From: Agromyces sp. ISL-38
GTDB lineage: Bacteria; Actinomycetota; Actinomycetes; Actinomycetales; Microbacteriaceae
NCBI RefSeq assembly: GCF_018613935.1
Contig: NZ_JAGGPF010000001.1
Coordinates: 248,001-312,000, forward strand
Length of the DNA stretch: 64,000 nt
Reading direction: 5' to 3'
In this document: positions 1-8,239 of the stretch, one piece after another
How the letters are laid out: each line of letters opens with the position of its first letter
Position numbering within the stretch: position 1 is the first letter of the stretch
Position numbers and translations under genes: made by a program
The notes under the pieces: model-generated
Database searches by the model: none
What the model saw: the letters and a program-made list of their open reading frames with translations, nothing else
Told to the model about the DNA's origin: nothing

Positions 1-1577
1 GAGTAGTAGAACACCCAGAGCGAGCCGGCGAAGAGCAGCGCCGCGACGATCGGGTTCGCGATGAACCCCGCGAACCTGGAGTGCACGGCGAGCATGATCC
101 ACTCGCGACCACCACGGCTGCCGTCTTTCCTGGGGCGGATGGCGCGCGCCGCGAGGGTGATCGGCGCGCCCGGCACGAGCAGCACGGGCACCGCCATGGT
201 GAGCACCATGTGCGCACCCATGTGCGCGGAGAAGAGGTACTGCTCGTACACGTTCACGCCGCCGCTCGTGATGTAGGCGAGCAGCAGCAGGCCGGCCACC
301 CACAGCACCGTGCGGTAGATCGGCCAGCGGTCGCCGCGCTTGTCGAGCCGGCGCACAGCGGCGAGGTAGAAGAAGATGCCGAAGCCGCACGCGAGCAGCC
401 AGATGAGGTCGGGGCTCCACTCGGTGAAGAACCGGGAGAAGTCGGGCCATGGGGGCAGCGGCTCGCCCGTGAGGATCTCGGCCGGTGTGCGGGCGAGGGA
501 ACCCGTTTGCTCCGGCACGGGGGTCGGAGTGCGGGCGAGGGCTGCGGCGACGCCCGACGCGAGCCCCATGAAGGCGAGCTCGGCGACCACGAGCAGCCAG
601 AACGCCCCCTGTGGTCGAGTAGCCCTCGCAGCGCCCCCCGGTGGTCGAGTAGCCAGCGCAGCAGGCGTATCGAGGCCACCGAGGCCACCACCCCCCGCGG
701 TCCCCACGATCCGCCCGATGAGGAATCGCCGCTGCGCCGCGCCGAACAGCCCGAGCGCGATGAGCGCCGTGAGCTTCACGAGCACGAGCGAACCATAAGG
801 AGTGCCGAGCTCGTCCCACGTGCCGATTCGCAGCGCGGCATTCGCATACCCCGACAGTGCCACGACGATGAAGCAGATGAGGGCGGCGGTGGAGTAGCGC
901 GAGAGCACCGCCGGCAGCCGGTCGAGGCCGAGCTCGCGGCGCAACAGCACGATCGTGACGAGCCCGCCCACCCAGACTGCCGCGAACACGAGGTGCAGCC
1001 CGAGCGCGGTGATCGCCTCGGAGTGTCCGGCCGCCCCGGCGGCGTGCCCCTGCTGCGCGAGCGGCACGAGGGAGGCCGCAGCGAGCACGGTGACGAACAC
1101 GAGCGCGGTCTGGTTGCGCACCGCGAAGCACAGCACGGTCACGGCAGCCGCCACGAGCGTCGTGGTGAGCCAGGCCTGGCCGAGCTCGATGGTCGTCGCG
1201 AACTGGCCGAGCTTCTGCCCGAACGACTCGCTGAGGTCGAAGGGCACCGCGGTCACGACGAGGAAGGTGAAGAACCCCGTCGCCGCGCTCGCGACGGTGA
1301 GCAGGGCTGCGGATGCCGCGGCCACATCGAGCGCGAGATCGAACTCGCGTCGCTCGGGGGTGAGTGCCCACACCGCGAGCACGAGCGCGCCGAGCATGCC
1401 CGCCGCACCGAGGTTCACCAGCAGCTTCGCGACCGGCACCCCGAATCGCGCGATGGGGCCCGGATCTTGGATGAGGTACGGCTCCGCTCCCCCGCCGTAG
1501 GCGAGGGAGGCGAACGTCGCGAGAAGCGCGACGGCGAGGAGCACGGCAGGGCCGAGCACGCGTACGGAGCGGGGCAC
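1..1577 (-). CDS. CopD-CtaG fusion membrane protein (partial, C-terminus outside window)
   Basis: Polytopic membrane protein joining an N-terminal CopD-like copper-resistance region to a C-terminal CtaG (caa3 oxidase assembly) region; the likely role is copper handling for cytochrome c oxidase assembly. I read 525 codons from a GTG at 1577, starting VPRSVRVLGPAVLLAVALLA, and the frame leaves the window at base 1. The CtaG part shows the expected histidine cluster in LFSAHMGAHMVLTMAVPVLL. Between CopD (ending near RRFLIGRI) and the next helix (FWLLVVAELAFMG) lies a glycine/proline/threonine-rich insert encoded by a palindromic repeat (640..680 plus a half copy at 610..630) that keeps the frame open. 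The fusion is a known actinobacterial architecture; the insert is unusual. Confidence 0.85.
   Translation of the reverse strand, partial: MPRSVRVLGPAVLLAVALLATFASLAYGGGAEPYLIQDPGPIARFGVPVAKLLVNLGAAGMLGALVLAVWALTPERREFDLALDVAAASAALLTVASAATGFFTFLVVTAVPFDLSESFGQKLGQFATTIELGQAWLTTTLVAAAVTVLCFAVRNQTALVFVTVLAAASLVPLAQQGHAAGAAGHSEAITALGLHLVFAAVWVGGLVTIVLLRRELGLDRLPAVLSRYSTAALICFIVVALSGYANAALRIGTWDELGTPYGSLVLVKLTALIALGLFGAAQRRFLIGRIVGTAGGGGLGGLDTPAALATRPPGGAARATRPQGAFWLLVVAELAFMGLASGVAAALARTPTPVPEQTGSLARTPAEILTGEPLPPWPDFSRFFTEWSPDLIWLLACGFGIFFYLAAVRRLDKRGDRWPIYRTVLWVAGLLLLAYITSGGVNVYEQYLFSAHMGAHMVLTMAVPVLLVPGAPITLAARAIRPRKDGSRGGREWIMLAVHSRFAGFIANPIVAALLFAGSLWVFYY
640..680. repeat. Palindromic repeat lying in frame inside ctaG
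   Basis: This 41-bp element has ends GGTGGTC and GGCCACC and contains GAGTAGC and GCGTATCGAG. A left-half copy (TGTGGTCGAGTAGCC) precedes it at 610..630. On the minus strand it reads GLDTPAALATRPPG within CtaG. A related copy in the same reading frame lies in pntAA at 28835..28881. I recall similar intergenic sequences in Microbacteriaceae genomes but have not checked. Confidence 0.7.
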
Positions 1578-1632
1578 CGAACCAGCCTAGACGGCGCTAC
1601 CGTGAGCGGCCCCGGTGCGCCCCGGAGACGAC

Positions 1633-1665
1633 GAAGGGACGCTCGGCTCGCGCCGGCGCCCCTTC
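1633..1665 (-). terminator. Probable intrinsic terminator of the HU gene
   Basis: Read on the minus strand, 15 nt past the HU stop, the arms GAAGGG-G-CGC and GCG-T-CCCTTC form a stem with a GC-rich loop. No long U-run follows, as is common in high-GC actinobacteria. It also separates HU from the downstream ctaG gene. Confidence 0.5.
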
Positions 1666-1679
1666 GGGAGTCTCGGATG

Positions 1680-1967
1680 CTACTTGGCAGCAGCCTTGAG
1701 CTTCGAGCCCGCCGAGATCTTGACCGAGTGACCGGCCGGGATCTCGATCGTGGCACCCGTCTGCGGGTTGCGACCGGTGCGAGCGGCACGCGAGGTGCGC
1801 TCGACAGCGAGCCAACCCGGGATCGAGACCTTGGTGTCGGATCCCACGGACTCGGCGAACGCCTCGAAGAGGCCGCCGAGCACGGCGTCGACGGTGGCCT
1901 GGCTCTGCCCGGTCGATGCAGCGACCTTCGCGACGAGCTCGGTCTTGTTGAGCGACTTGTCAGCCAT
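1680..1967 (-). CDS. hup: HU family nucleoid-associated DNA-binding protein
   Basis: A short histone-like DNA-binding protein of 95 residues that dimerises and bends DNA through beta arms. The protein starts MADKSLNKTELVAKVA and contains the HU signature region GWLAVERTSRAARTGRNPQT, followed by a Lys/Ala-rich end (SAGSKLKAAAK). Length and layout match the 90-100-residue HU family, without the long lysine tail of mycobacterial HupB. I chose the ATG at 1967 rather than an upstream in-frame start because a strong GAGGAGGA ribosome-binding site lies 6-8 nt before it. It is a single-gene unit with its own promoter region and terminator. Confidence 0.95.
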   Translation of the reverse strand: MADKSLNKTELVAKVAASTGQSQATVDAVLGGLFEAFAESVGSDTKVSIPGWLAVERTSRAARTGRNPQTGATIEIPAGHSVKISAGSKLKAAAK

Positions 1968-2020
1968 TGAATGTCCTCCTCGGACCTTCGCTGTTCGGTA
2001 CAGCAATTGTGAGTTCTCGG

Positions 2021-2032
2021 GAACGATCGTTC
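2021..2032. promoter_or_regulatory. Perfect 12-bp palindrome upstream of HU
   Basis: GAACGATCGTTC lies 54 bp upstream of the HU start codon, in the expected promoter zone; its right arm overlaps a TTGAAC that could be a -35 element on the minus strand. A second inverted repeat (ATCCGCGG-AATC-CCGCGGAT) lies at 2076..2095. Regulatory use is only a suggestion. Confidence 0.3.
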
Positions 2033-2183
2033 AACCGCCCCCGTGGCCGATCGGGCCGCCTTGAATGTAGCAGAGATCCGCGGAATCCCGCGGATTTCCG
2101 GATGCATCTCGCAGACTCGCTCCGGCGTGTCGCAGATGCCGGGCACCCGCACCGCGGCATCCGGGGCCCTCGGAGACAACGAA

Positions 2184-2209
2184 AGGGGCGCCCCTTGCGG
2201 GACGCCCCT
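2184..2209 (-). terminator. Intrinsic terminator of the rpmB-rpmG-rpsN operon
   Basis: On the minus strand this reads AGGGGCGTCCC-GCAA-GGGGCGCCCCT, an 11-bp stem (one G-U pair) with a GCAA tetraloop, followed by TTCGTTG, 18 nt beyond the rpsN stop codon. Confidence 0.8.
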
Positions 2210-2227
2210 CTCGGCACAGGCTGTGGC

Positions 2228-2533
2228 TTACCAGCTCGACTTGGTGATGCCGGGCAGCTCGCCGCGGTGGGCCATGTCACGGAAACGGACGCGCGAGACG
2301 CCGAACTTCGTGAGCATGCCACGGGGGCGTCCGTCGATGGCGTCACGCGAACGCAGACGCACCGGCGACGCGTCGCGGGGAAGCTTCTGCAGGCCACGAC
2401 GAGCGGCCTCGCGGCTCTCGTCGGTGCCGTTCTCGTCGATGAGCGCCTTCTTCAGTTCGAGGCGCTTGGCCGCGTAACGGTCGACGATCACCTGGCGCTG
2501 GTTGTTGCGCGCGATCTTGCTCTTCTTGGCCAT
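2228..2533 (-). CDS. rpsN: 30S ribosomal protein S14 (zinc-free type)
   Basis: Component of the 30S head. The 101-residue sequence starts [20 protein letters not shown] and ends [11 protein letters not shown], the long 101-residue form of S14. It has no cysteines, so it is the C-minus variant that does not bind zinc. It is the last gene of the rpmB-rpmG-rpsN unit, starting 3 nt after the rpmG stop, with an intrinsic terminator behind it. In mycobacteria such zinc-free paralogues are Zur-controlled; here I see no Zur box upstream of rpmB, so these may be the constitutive copies. The rest of the genome would show whether zinc-binding copies exist. Confidence 0.97.
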   Translation of the reverse strand: MAKKSKIARNNQRQVIVDRYAAKRLELKKALIDENGTDESREAARRGLQKLPRDASPVRLRSRDAIDGRPRGMLTKFGVSRVRFRDMAHRGELPGITKSSW

Positions 2534-2536
2534 GTC

Positions 2537-2704
2537 TTAGCGCTCCTCTCGGAAGTCGACGTGCTTGCGCACTACGGGGTCGTACTTCTTGAGCACGAGA
2601 CGGTCGGGGTTGTTGCGGCGGTTCTTCCGGGTCACGTAGGTGTACCCGGTGCCGGCCGTGGAACGGAGCTTGATGATGGGACGGATGTCCTGCTGCTTCG
2701 CCAT
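2537..2704 (-). CDS. rpmG: 50S ribosomal protein L33 (zinc-free type)
   Basis: Small 50S protein of 55 residues, starting [18 protein letters not shown] and ending [10 protein letters not shown]. It contains the conserved [14 protein letters not shown] stretch and no CxxC pairs, hence the zinc-independent form. The ATG overlaps the rpmB TGA by one base (TGATG), implying translational coupling. It is the middle gene of the rpmB-rpmG-rpsN operon. Confidence 0.95.
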   Translation of the reverse strand: MAKQQDIRPIIKLRSTAGTGYTYVTRKNRRNNPDRLVLKKYDPVVRKHVDFREER

Positions 2705-2940
2705 CAGATCTTCTCCCCGCGGGCCAGGATGTCTTTCACGACGGACTCGATGCCACGAGCGTCGATCACCTTGATGCCCTTGGCGGACACCTTGAGGGTG
2801 ACGTTACGTCGAAGCGACGGCACGTAATAGGTCTTCTTCTGCACGTTCGGGTCGAAGCGGCGCTTCGTCCGGCGGTGCGAGTGCGAGATGTTGTGTCCGA
2901 AGCCGGGAACGGCTCCGGTCACCTGGCACACTGCGGCCAT
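2704..2940 (-). CDS. rpmB: 50S ribosomal protein L28 (zinc-free type)
   Basis: 50S subunit protein of 78 residues, starting [20 protein letters not shown] and carrying the family's [14 protein letters not shown] segment. Only one cysteine is present, so the zinc-ribbon of C-plus L28 proteins is absent. The ATG at 2940 was chosen because GGAGGAAACCACT directly precedes it; the longer upstream reading frame is rejected because it runs through the leader. It is the first gene of the operon. The leader has a TAAGCT possible -10 element and a 7-bp hairpin at 3055..3075. Confidence 0.95.
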   Translation of the reverse strand: MAAVCQVTGAVPGFGHNISHSHRRTKRRFDPNVQKKTYYVPSLRRNVTLKVSAKGIKVIDARGIESVVKDILARGEKI

Positions 2941-3054
2941 AGTGGTTTCCTCCAATACCGAGGGGCGGATGCCCCTCCCAAGGTCTCTTGTCTGCTGACG
3001 ATCCCGCACGAATGCCCGCGATCTCTCGCGAGGTTCGAAGGGGATTGTCGCGGT

Positions 3055-3075
3055 CTGGGCAGTGGAAGTGCCCAG
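3055..3075 (-). other. Small hairpin in the rpmB 5' leader
   Basis: CTGGGCA and TGCCCAG form a 7-bp perfect stem around a 7-nt loop, about 115 nt upstream of the rpmB start and downstream of a possible TAAGCT -10 element. It could be a ribosomal-protein leader structure or a chance GC-rich hairpin; I do not recognise a known leader motif. Confidence 0.25.
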
Positions 3076-3122
3076 CCAAAGAGGTAGCTTACCAGACAGC
3101 GGATGGTCGGCCGAAACGACCA

Positions 3123-3148
3123 CTACAACGTCAACGAGTCGACATACT
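3123..3148. repeat. Left direct repeat (copy of the opuAC 3' end)
   Basis: 26 bp matching 6387..6412 at 25 of 26 positions; it starts exactly at the complement of the opuAC stop codon (CTACAACGTCAACG...). Together with the right copy it bounds a 3.24-kb sugar module. Confidence 0.85.
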
Positions 3149-3179
3149 CGATCATGCCGACGTTGGGGGTTTCGCTCAC
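3123..3179 (-). pseudogene. Chimeric remnant: Gfo/Idh-like start fused to the opuAC 3' end
   Basis: An 18-residue frame reads [18 protein letters not shown]. Its first ten residues look like the beginning of a second Gfo/Idh/MocA oxidoreductase (members often start with a tail like NVGMIGYAFMG), and its GTG overlaps the upstream oxidoreductase stop as GTGA, as an intact operon gene would. Its last eight residues, EYVDSLTL plus stop, are the exact C-terminus of OpuAC at 6387. The junction therefore looks like a recombination scar that removed most of a gene. The identity of the truncated gene is inferred from ten residues only. Confidence 0.6.
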
Positions 3180-4294
3180 GGTCGCTCCGCTCGAGGGCTC
3201 AGGGCCTCTCGAACGGACGGCCACGATTCCAGGACGGCGAGCGCTTCGGCGTGGCGCTCGGTCGCGAGCGCGGCGTCGTAGGAGCGGTCGAGCACGTCGT
3301 CGATCGCGACCCGCCGCCCCTGGGACGCGCTCTGCGTCGCCGCCTCGACCATGGCGAGGCTCATGATGTTGGCGTGCACGCGCCCCATCGGTTCTCGGCC
3401 GTGCCGGACGGCGGCGATGAACTCGCGGAGCGATCCCGCGATGTCCTTGCCGGGGTCTTCGCCGGGGTCGGCCTCCTCGTCGGGGTCGGTGCTCGGGTCA
3501 TTCTCGCCGTCCCAGAGGACGGAGCCGCGTTCGGCCGAGATCCGCCAGGAACCGTTCCAGGAGGTCTCGTGGCCGGGGCTGCACCAGGAGCCGTTGTAGG
3601 TGAACCGGGCGCCGCCTTCCATCGCGAAGACCGCGTTCGCGGCCGCGTCGCCCGCGTACCAGCTCCAGCCCGGGTTGTACTCCTCGCAGGAGACGGAGAC
3701 AGGGTCCGCGTCGAGCAGGAACCGGGCCATATCGAACTGGTGGATGGCCATGTCGAGCAGGAGCGGGCTGGCCATCTCGTCGCGAAAGCCGCCGAAGCGG
3801 GGCGACCGGAAGAAGTCGACCGCGACGATCCCGACGGCGCCGAGCCCGGCGAGCTGACGCTTGGCCTGGTGCAGCGCCGGGTGGTAGCGGCGGGACTGGC
3901 TGACCATGAACAGCTGCCCGGTGTGCTCGGCCGTCGCGGCGAGCGAGAGGCCTTCTGCCACGGTGGCGGCGACCGGCTTCTCCCCGATCACGGGGAAGCC
4001 CGCCTGCAGGGCCGCGATCGTGACCGGGTGGTGCGCTTCTGGAATGGTGGCGTTCACGATGGCGTCCGCGCCGACGCGCTGCGCGAGTTCAACCGCGTCG
4101 GTGCCCACCGCGAGGCCGGGGATGCCGGTGTCGGCGGCGGCGGATTCGGCCGCTTCGACGTAGAGGTCGGCCATCCCGACGAGTTCGGCATCGGGGCTGG
4201 CTTTGATGGTACGGGCCCAGGCCCGTCCCATGCCGCCCGCGCCGACCACAATGAGGCGAAGGGGCCCTTCGGATTCGATGGTTCGGAAGCTCAT
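3176..4294 (-). CDS. Gfo/Idh/MocA family oxidoreductase
   Basis: Predicted cytoplasmic NAD(P)-dependent sugar or polyol dehydrogenase of 372 residues. The Rossmann glycine motif [14 protein letters not shown] is near residue 14, the conserved EKP of this family is seen in [13 protein letters not shown], and a later [13 protein letters not shown] region fits the C-terminal substrate domain. The ATG overlaps the thuA stop (ATGA), so the two are translationally coupled. ThuA-Gfo/Idh pairs under a LacI regulator are known from trehalose/sugar 3-keto-derivative metabolism (thuAB of rhizobia). The acidic stretch [18 protein letters not shown] near residue 275 is an odd low-complexity insert. The substrate is unknown. 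Confidence 0.9.
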   Translation of the reverse strand: MSFRTIESEGPLRLIVVGAGGMGRAWARTIKASPDAELVGMADLYVEAAESAAADTGIPGLAVGTDAVELAQRVGADAIVNATIPEAHHPVTIAALQAGFPVIGEKPVAATVAEGLSLAATAEHTGQLFMVSQSRRYHPALHQAKRQLAGLGAVGIVAVDFFRSPRFGGFRDEMASPLLLDMAIHQFDMARFLLDADPVSVSCEEYNPGWSWYAGDAAANAVFAMEGGARFTYNGSWCSPGHETSWNGSWRISAERGSVLWDGENDPSTDPDEEADPGEDPGKDIAGSLREFIAAVRHGREPMGRVHANIMSLAMVEAATQSASQGRRVAIDDVLDRSYDAALATERHAEALAVLESWPSVREALSPRAERP

Positions 4295-5061
4295 CGCTCG
4301 AACGCTCCCCGGTAGCCCTGGCCGTTGAAGAAGTCGTCGGTCTCGTAGCGCAGCAGAGTCGGTGTCTCGCGCTCGCGGTCGGGCCGGGCCCATTCGATGC
4401 CGTTGGCGATCACGTGGTTCACGTCCGGGTGGTGGTAGACCGGGAAGTCCTGGTCGCCGGGGCTGAAGTAGAAGATGCGGCCGAAACCGCGGCGGTAGGT
4501 CATGCCGCTGCGGAAGACCTCGCCGCCGGTGAAGCCGCTGATGAAGATGAGCTCGTCCGGGGTGGGCACGTCGAAGTACTCGCCGTACATCTCCTGCTCG
4601 GGGATGACGATCGGGTTCGGGATGCCGCGGGCGATCGGGTGCTGCGGGTTCACCGTCCACACCAGTTCGCGGTCGTGCTCGCTGCGCCAGCGCAGCGTGC
4701 AGGTGGTGCCCATGAGCTTCATGAAGATCTTGGACCAGTGCCCGGAGTGGAGAACGACGAGGCCCATTCCGGCGAGGACGTGCCGGTGGACGCGCTCGAC
4801 GATCTCGTCGGCGACCTCGCCGTGGGCCGCGTGGCCCCACCAGACGAGGACGTCGGTCTCGTCCAGCACATCGGAGGTCAGCCCGTGCTCGGGCTCGTCG
4901 AGGGTGTGGGTGGTGATGCTCGCCTTGTGGCCGAGCCATTCACGGACGCCGTCGGCGATGGCGCCGTGCATGCCGTCGGGGTAGCGCTCGGCCACGGACG
5001 GCTCGACCTGCTCGTGCCGATTCTCGCCCCATACGACGACTCGGATCGGTTGGTTGGCCAT
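4291..5061 (-). CDS. ThuA-like protein (trehalose utilisation family)
   Basis: 256-residue cytoplasmic protein of the ThuA/class-I glutamine-amidotransferase-like fold. It starts [18 protein letters not shown] and contains [26 protein letters not shown] and [14 protein letters not shown], typical of ThuA proteins. The start at 5061 is supported by GAGGAGAAGG upstream; the in-frame extension to 5130 runs into the lacI spacer. ThuA works with a ThuB/Gfo-type dehydrogenase on trehalose or related disaccharides in Sinorhizobium; the substrate here is not shown. It sits between lacI (65-bp gap) and the oxidoreductase (4-bp overlap). Confidence 0.9.
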   Translation of the reverse strand: MANQPIRVVVWGENRHEQVEPSVAERYPDGMHGAIADGVREWLGHKASITTHTLDEPEHGLTSDVLDETDVLVWWGHAAHGEVADEIVERVHRHVLAGMGLVVLHSGHWSKIFMKLMGTTCTLRWRSEHDRELVWTVNPQHPIARGIPNPIVIPEQEMYGEYFDVPTPDELIFISGFTGGEVFRSGMTYRRGFGRIFYFSPGDQDFPVYHHPDVNHVIANGIEWARPDRERETPTLLRYETDDFFNGQGYRGAFER

Positions 5062-5126
5062 GTGGACCTTCTCCTCTTCTGGGTGTTGGTGCTCTGTGAG
5101 CTGAAAATTCCTTGGGTGAAGATCGG

Positions 5127-6167
5127 TCACGCCGTCGGGTCAGTGCTGGAGCGGGTGACGAGGGTGGGCGGCAGCAGGAGGTGCTCGGGTTCCTCGGGCG
5201 GTTCGATGACGAGGCGCACCAGTGCCGAAGCGATGGCCGCCGACTGCTGGCGGACCGAGGTGATGCCGACCGTGCCGAAAGATGTCAGCGTCGTGTCGTC
5301 GTAGCCGGTGACGGCCACGTCCCGGCCCGGCGCGAGACCGCGGCGCTGCAGCGTGATGAGGGCGCCCGCCGCGAGGGGGTCCGAGACGCAGATGATCGCA
5401 GTCGGGGGCGAGGGGGCGTCGAGGAGGTCGGCGGCTGCGCGGACGCCGGAGGCGAGGTCGCCGTCGCATGGGACGATCCGGGTGTCGTCGAGCGATCCGC
5501 TGAGCCCCAGTCGCACGCAGGCCTCGCGGTAGCCGATCTCGCGCAGGGCCATGGTGACGTTGGCGGGGACGGCGCCCACGAACGCCAGCTCGCGGTGCCC
5601 GCGTTCGGCGACATGCTCGACGGCGAGCGCGATACCGAGTGCGGCGTCGCCTTCGGCCCAGCTCCACGGGGTCGCGAAGGCCTCGGCGGTCCTTCCGTAG
5701 GCCGCGAACGGAATGCCGCGCTCGCGCAGACCGACCGGGCGCGGGTCGGCCGACCACACGTTGGAGATGACGAAGCCCGCCACCGACTGTCCGAAGTAGA
5801 GGTCTTCGCACGCCGTCATGAGCGCCTCGGCGTCCCGCTCGGTGACGAGGGTGAGGTTCCGCTCGGCCGCTTGGCAGGCGGCGGCGAGGTCGTGGAGGAA
5901 CGTGTCCATGTACTGGTTGCCCCCGGTGTCCTGGGCGGGGAGCACGTAGGCGATCTGGCGCGGCTGCGCGAGTCTGAGGCTGCGGGCGACCAGGTTGTTG
6001 CGGTAGCGCAGCTCGCGCATCGCGGCGTGGACCTTCCCGCGGGTCGCCTCGGAGACGACCTCCGGCCGGTTGATGACGTTCGAGACCGTCATCGTCGAGA
6101 CGCCCGCGAGCTCGGCGACGTCGGACATGCTCGCCTTGCGCCCCGCACGGGTCGATTCGCCGCTCAT
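5127..6167 (-). CDS. LacI family transcriptional regulator of the thuA module
   Basis: 346 residues: an N-terminal LacI helix-turn-helix ([20 protein letters not shown], residues about 14-33), hinge region, then a periplasmic-binding-protein-like sensor ending in a typical LacI region ([20 protein letters not shown]). It most likely represses the downstream thuA-oxidoreductase pair, with which it is co-oriented, and itself. A 14-bp A/T-rich inverted repeat 43 bp upstream of its start is the best operator candidate. The inducing sugar cannot be read from sequence. Confidence 0.92.
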   Translation of the reverse strand: MSGESTRAGRKASMSDVAELAGVSTMTVSNVINRPEVVSEATRGKVHAAMRELRYRNNLVARSLRLAQPRQIAYVLPAQDTGGNQYMDTFLHDLAAACQAAERNLTLVTERDAEALMTACEDLYFGQSVAGFVISNVWSADPRPVGLRERGIPFAAYGRTAEAFATPWSWAEGDAALGIALAVEHVAERGHRELAFVGAVPANVTMALREIGYREACVRLGLSGSLDDTRIVPCDGDLASGVRAAADLLDAPSPPTAIICVSDPLAAGALITLQRRGLAPGRDVAVTGYDDTTLTSFGTVGITSVRQQSAAIASALVRLVIEPPEEPEHLLLPPTLVTRSSTDPTA

Positions 6168-6210
6168 TCGCCGCCTCCCTTCGGCGCTCCGGGTCTGATG
6201 CCGCGGAGGA

Positions 6211-6224
6211 TTTTAAGCATAAAA
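6211..6224. promoter_or_regulatory. Putative LacI operator
   Basis: TTTTAAGCATAAAA is a 14-bp inverted repeat (12 of 14 symmetric) standing out in GC-rich DNA 43 bp upstream of the lacI start. LacI family members usually autoregulate through such sites. Confidence 0.55.
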
Positions 6225-6333
6225 GTTGGCGGCGGTCAAGGCGACGGCCGCCTCATCCCGAGCTCGAGGAACAGATCGTGGGCATCTCCGCTGAGCGACG
6301 CGCGCACGGGCGATGCTGCTCGAAGTGGCATGA

Positions 6334-6379
6334 CATCGGCGGGTGAGCGGATGCCGCGGCATCCGTTCACCCGCCGATG
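6334..6379. terminator. Strong terminator hairpin after opuAC
   Basis: A 46-bp palindrome with 22 of 23 complementary positions (arms CATCGGCGGGTGAGCGGATG and its complement) lies 7 bp past the opuAC stop codon. It probably ends the opu transcript. Its centre holds GGATGCCGCGGCATCC, two copies of the over-represented heptamer. Confidence 0.75.
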
Positions 6380-6386
6380 ATCTGCG

Positions 6387-6412
6387 CTACAACGTCAACG
6401 AGTCGACGTACT
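6387..6412. repeat. Right direct repeat (opuAC 3' end)
   Basis: The genuine 3' end of opuAC, encoding EYVDSLTL and the stop codon. It is matched at 25 of 26 positions by 3123..3148 in the same orientation; the match begins exactly at the stop codon. Confidence 0.85.
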
Positions 6413-7289
6413 CCCGGTTCTCGGAGATCCACTTCTCGACGGCGGGACCGTAGTCGTCGGTCTCGGTCTGGTTGAACATTGCGTTCTCGAGCGAGTAGAG
6501 CAGCTCGGAGTCCATCGTGAAGTCCGACAACCACTCGGAGAGCGTCGGGAAGCTCGTCTCGAAGTTCTTGCCGCCGAACGAGTGGATGCCCTCGGCATCG
6601 CCGAGCGTGCCCTCGGGGTCGGCGAGGTCCTTGAGCGCGAACGCGTCGTAGGCCCAGTGCGGGCGCCAGAGCGTCACGGCCACGTTCTCACCGGCATCCG
6701 TCGCCGCCGTCAGCTCGGCGAGCATCGCCGGCGTCGAGGAGGTGAGGTACTCCAGGTCGTCGAGACCGTAGGTCGGGATGACGCTGTCGGTGGTGACCCG
6801 GTTGAGGCCCGAACCCGGCTCGATGCCGATGAGGCGGTCGCCGAACTTGTCGGCGTTCGCCGCGAGTTCCTCGAGCGAGTCGATCGGGGCGTCCTCGTTC
6901 ACCGCGATGGTGAGCTTGGCGTCCTCGTTCCAGGCGCCGAGGTCGACGAGGTCGTCGCCGAACTGCTCGATGTAGTCCTGGTGGGTGATCGGCAGCCACG
7001 TGTCGAGGGTCACGTCGTAGTCGCCGGTGCTGAGGCCCGAGTAGACGGGCGCGGGGTCGGCGTACTCGAGGGTGACGTCGTAGCCCTGCTCGGTGAGGAT
7101 GGCCTTCCAGAGCTCGCTCGCGGCGACGCCCTCGTCCCATCCGTTGAACACGGCGATGGTGAGCTCGCTGCGATCGCCGTTCTTCAGCAGGTCGCCGCCG
7201 GCTGCGCCGGCGCCGCTCGCGCAGCCCGTGAGCGCGAGCGCTCCTGCTGCCCCGAGGGCGATGAGCCTCGTCAGTTGACGCGTTCTCAT
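6387..7289 (-). CDS. opuAC: Glycine betaine/proline ABC transporter, substrate-binding lipoprotein
   Basis: 300-residue lipoprotein of the OpuAC family that binds betaine-type osmoprotectants outside the membrane. The signal peptide ends in a lipobox (LALTGCASG, Cys near residue 23). The mature part has NGWDEGVAASELWK, YADPAPVYSGLSTGDYDVTL and WRPHWAYDAF, matching the aromatic-cage binding proteins for quaternary ammonium compounds. It is translationally coupled to opuAB by an ATGA overlap and is the last gene of the opuAA-AB-AC operon. Its 3' end has been copied to 3123. Confidence 0.93.
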   Translation of the reverse strand: MRTRQLTRLIALGAAGALALTGCASGAGAAGGDLLKNGDRSELTIAVFNGWDEGVAASELWKAILTEQGYDVTLEYADPAPVYSGLSTGDYDVTLDTWLPITHQDYIEQFGDDLVDLGAWNEDAKLTIAVNEDAPIDSLEELAANADKFGDRLIGIEPGSGLNRVTTDSVIPTYGLDDLEYLTSSTPAMLAELTAATDAGENVAVTLWRPHWAYDAFALKDLADPEGTLGDAEGIHSFGGKNFETSFPTLSEWLSDFTMDSELLYSLENAMFNQTETDDYGPAVEKWISENREYVDSLTL

Positions 7290-8239
7290 AGGTGTTCCTT
7301 TCCTCCCGCGTGCTGTGGCACGGGCGATGCGGAGTCGCGCGGTTCCGCGCGACGGGGATCGGTGGTGCCGATCCGGTTCGTGGGGTCGTCGGATACCCGG
7401 CGCGTCGGTTTCCGCCGCCGGGAGCCGAGCGCGCCGGTGAGGCGGTCGAGGATGATCGCGAGGATGACGACGGAGAGGCCGGCCTCGAAACCGAGCGCGA
7501 TGTCGATGCGACCGAGCGAGGCGACGACCTCGCCGCCGAGACCACCCGCGCCGACCATGCCGGCGATGACGACCATCGAGAGCGAGAGCATGATGACCTG
7601 GTTGACGCCGGCCATGATGCTCGGCATCGCGAGCGGCAGCTGGATCTGGCGGAGGATGCGCGAGGGTGACGACCCGAAGGCGTGGCCGGCTTCGACCACT
7701 TCCTTGTCGACCCCGCGGATGCCGAGCTCGGTGAGGCGCACGCCGGGTGCCATCGCGAACACGATCGTCGCGACGATGCCCGGCACGACGCCGACCCGGA
7801 ACAGGATGAGTGCGGGAATCAGGTAGACGAAGGCCGGCATCGTCTGCATGAAGTCGAGGATCGGCCGGATGATTCGCGACGCGAGCTCCGATCGCGCGGC
7901 GAGGATGCCGAGCGGCACGCTGACCGCCACGGCGATGAGGCTCGAGACGAGCACGAGGGCCAGGGTGTCCATCGAGTTGTCCCACTGGTCGACGCCGACG
8001 ACGATGAGCAGTCCGAGCGTGCTGCCGGCGGCGAGCACCCAACCGCGGGCGAAGTAGCCGAGCGCGGCGATCGCGACGATGACGACCCAGAACGGTGGCG
8101 TCGAGAGCACGAGGTCGACGGTGTCGTAGAGTCCGGCGAAGACAATGCGGATCACGTCGAAGAGTCCGCCGAAGGCCTCCGTGACGAAGTCGATGGCGTC
8201 TTCGACGAGCTGGCCGAGGGGGAGACGGAAGTCGTTCAT
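7286..8239 (-). CDS. opuAB: Glycine betaine/proline ABC transporter permease
   Basis: 317-residue inner-membrane permease of the OpuAB/ProW family. About six or seven membrane segments are visible, with the permease coupling loop in VEAGHAFGSSPSRILRQIQL (residues about 197-216). A long charged C-terminal tail follows the last helix (ending HAGGKEHL). It overlaps opuAA upstream and opuAC downstream by 4 bp each, so all three proteins are probably made in coupled fashion. The operon is most likely osmotically regulated. Confidence 0.93.
   Translation of the reverse strand: MNDFRLPLGQLVEDAIDFVTEAFGGLFDVIRIVFAGLYDTVDLVLSTPPFWVVIVAIAALGYFARGWVLAAGSTLGLLIVVGVDQWDNSMDTLALVLVSSLIAVAVSVPLGILAARSELASRIIRPILDFMQTMPAFVYLIPALILFRVGVVPGIVATIVFAMAPGVRLTELGIRGVDKEVVEAGHAFGSSPSRILRQIQLPLAMPSIMAGVNQVIMLSLSMVVIAGMVGAGGLGGEVVASLGRIDIALGFEAGLSVVILAIILDRLTGALGSRRRKPTRRVSDDPTNRIGTTDPRRAEPRDSASPVPQHAGGKEHL

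Noticed and set aside
81..1970. Long plus-strand open frame of about 629 codons
   Set aside because: Its product is rich in Arg/Glu/His/Asp and resembles antisense translation; the minus strand encodes recognisable CopD-CtaG and HU proteins.
2968..5304. Long plus-strand frames over the thuA module
   Set aside because: They mirror the ThuA and Gfo/Idh genes on the other strand and have no motifs or ribosome-binding sites.
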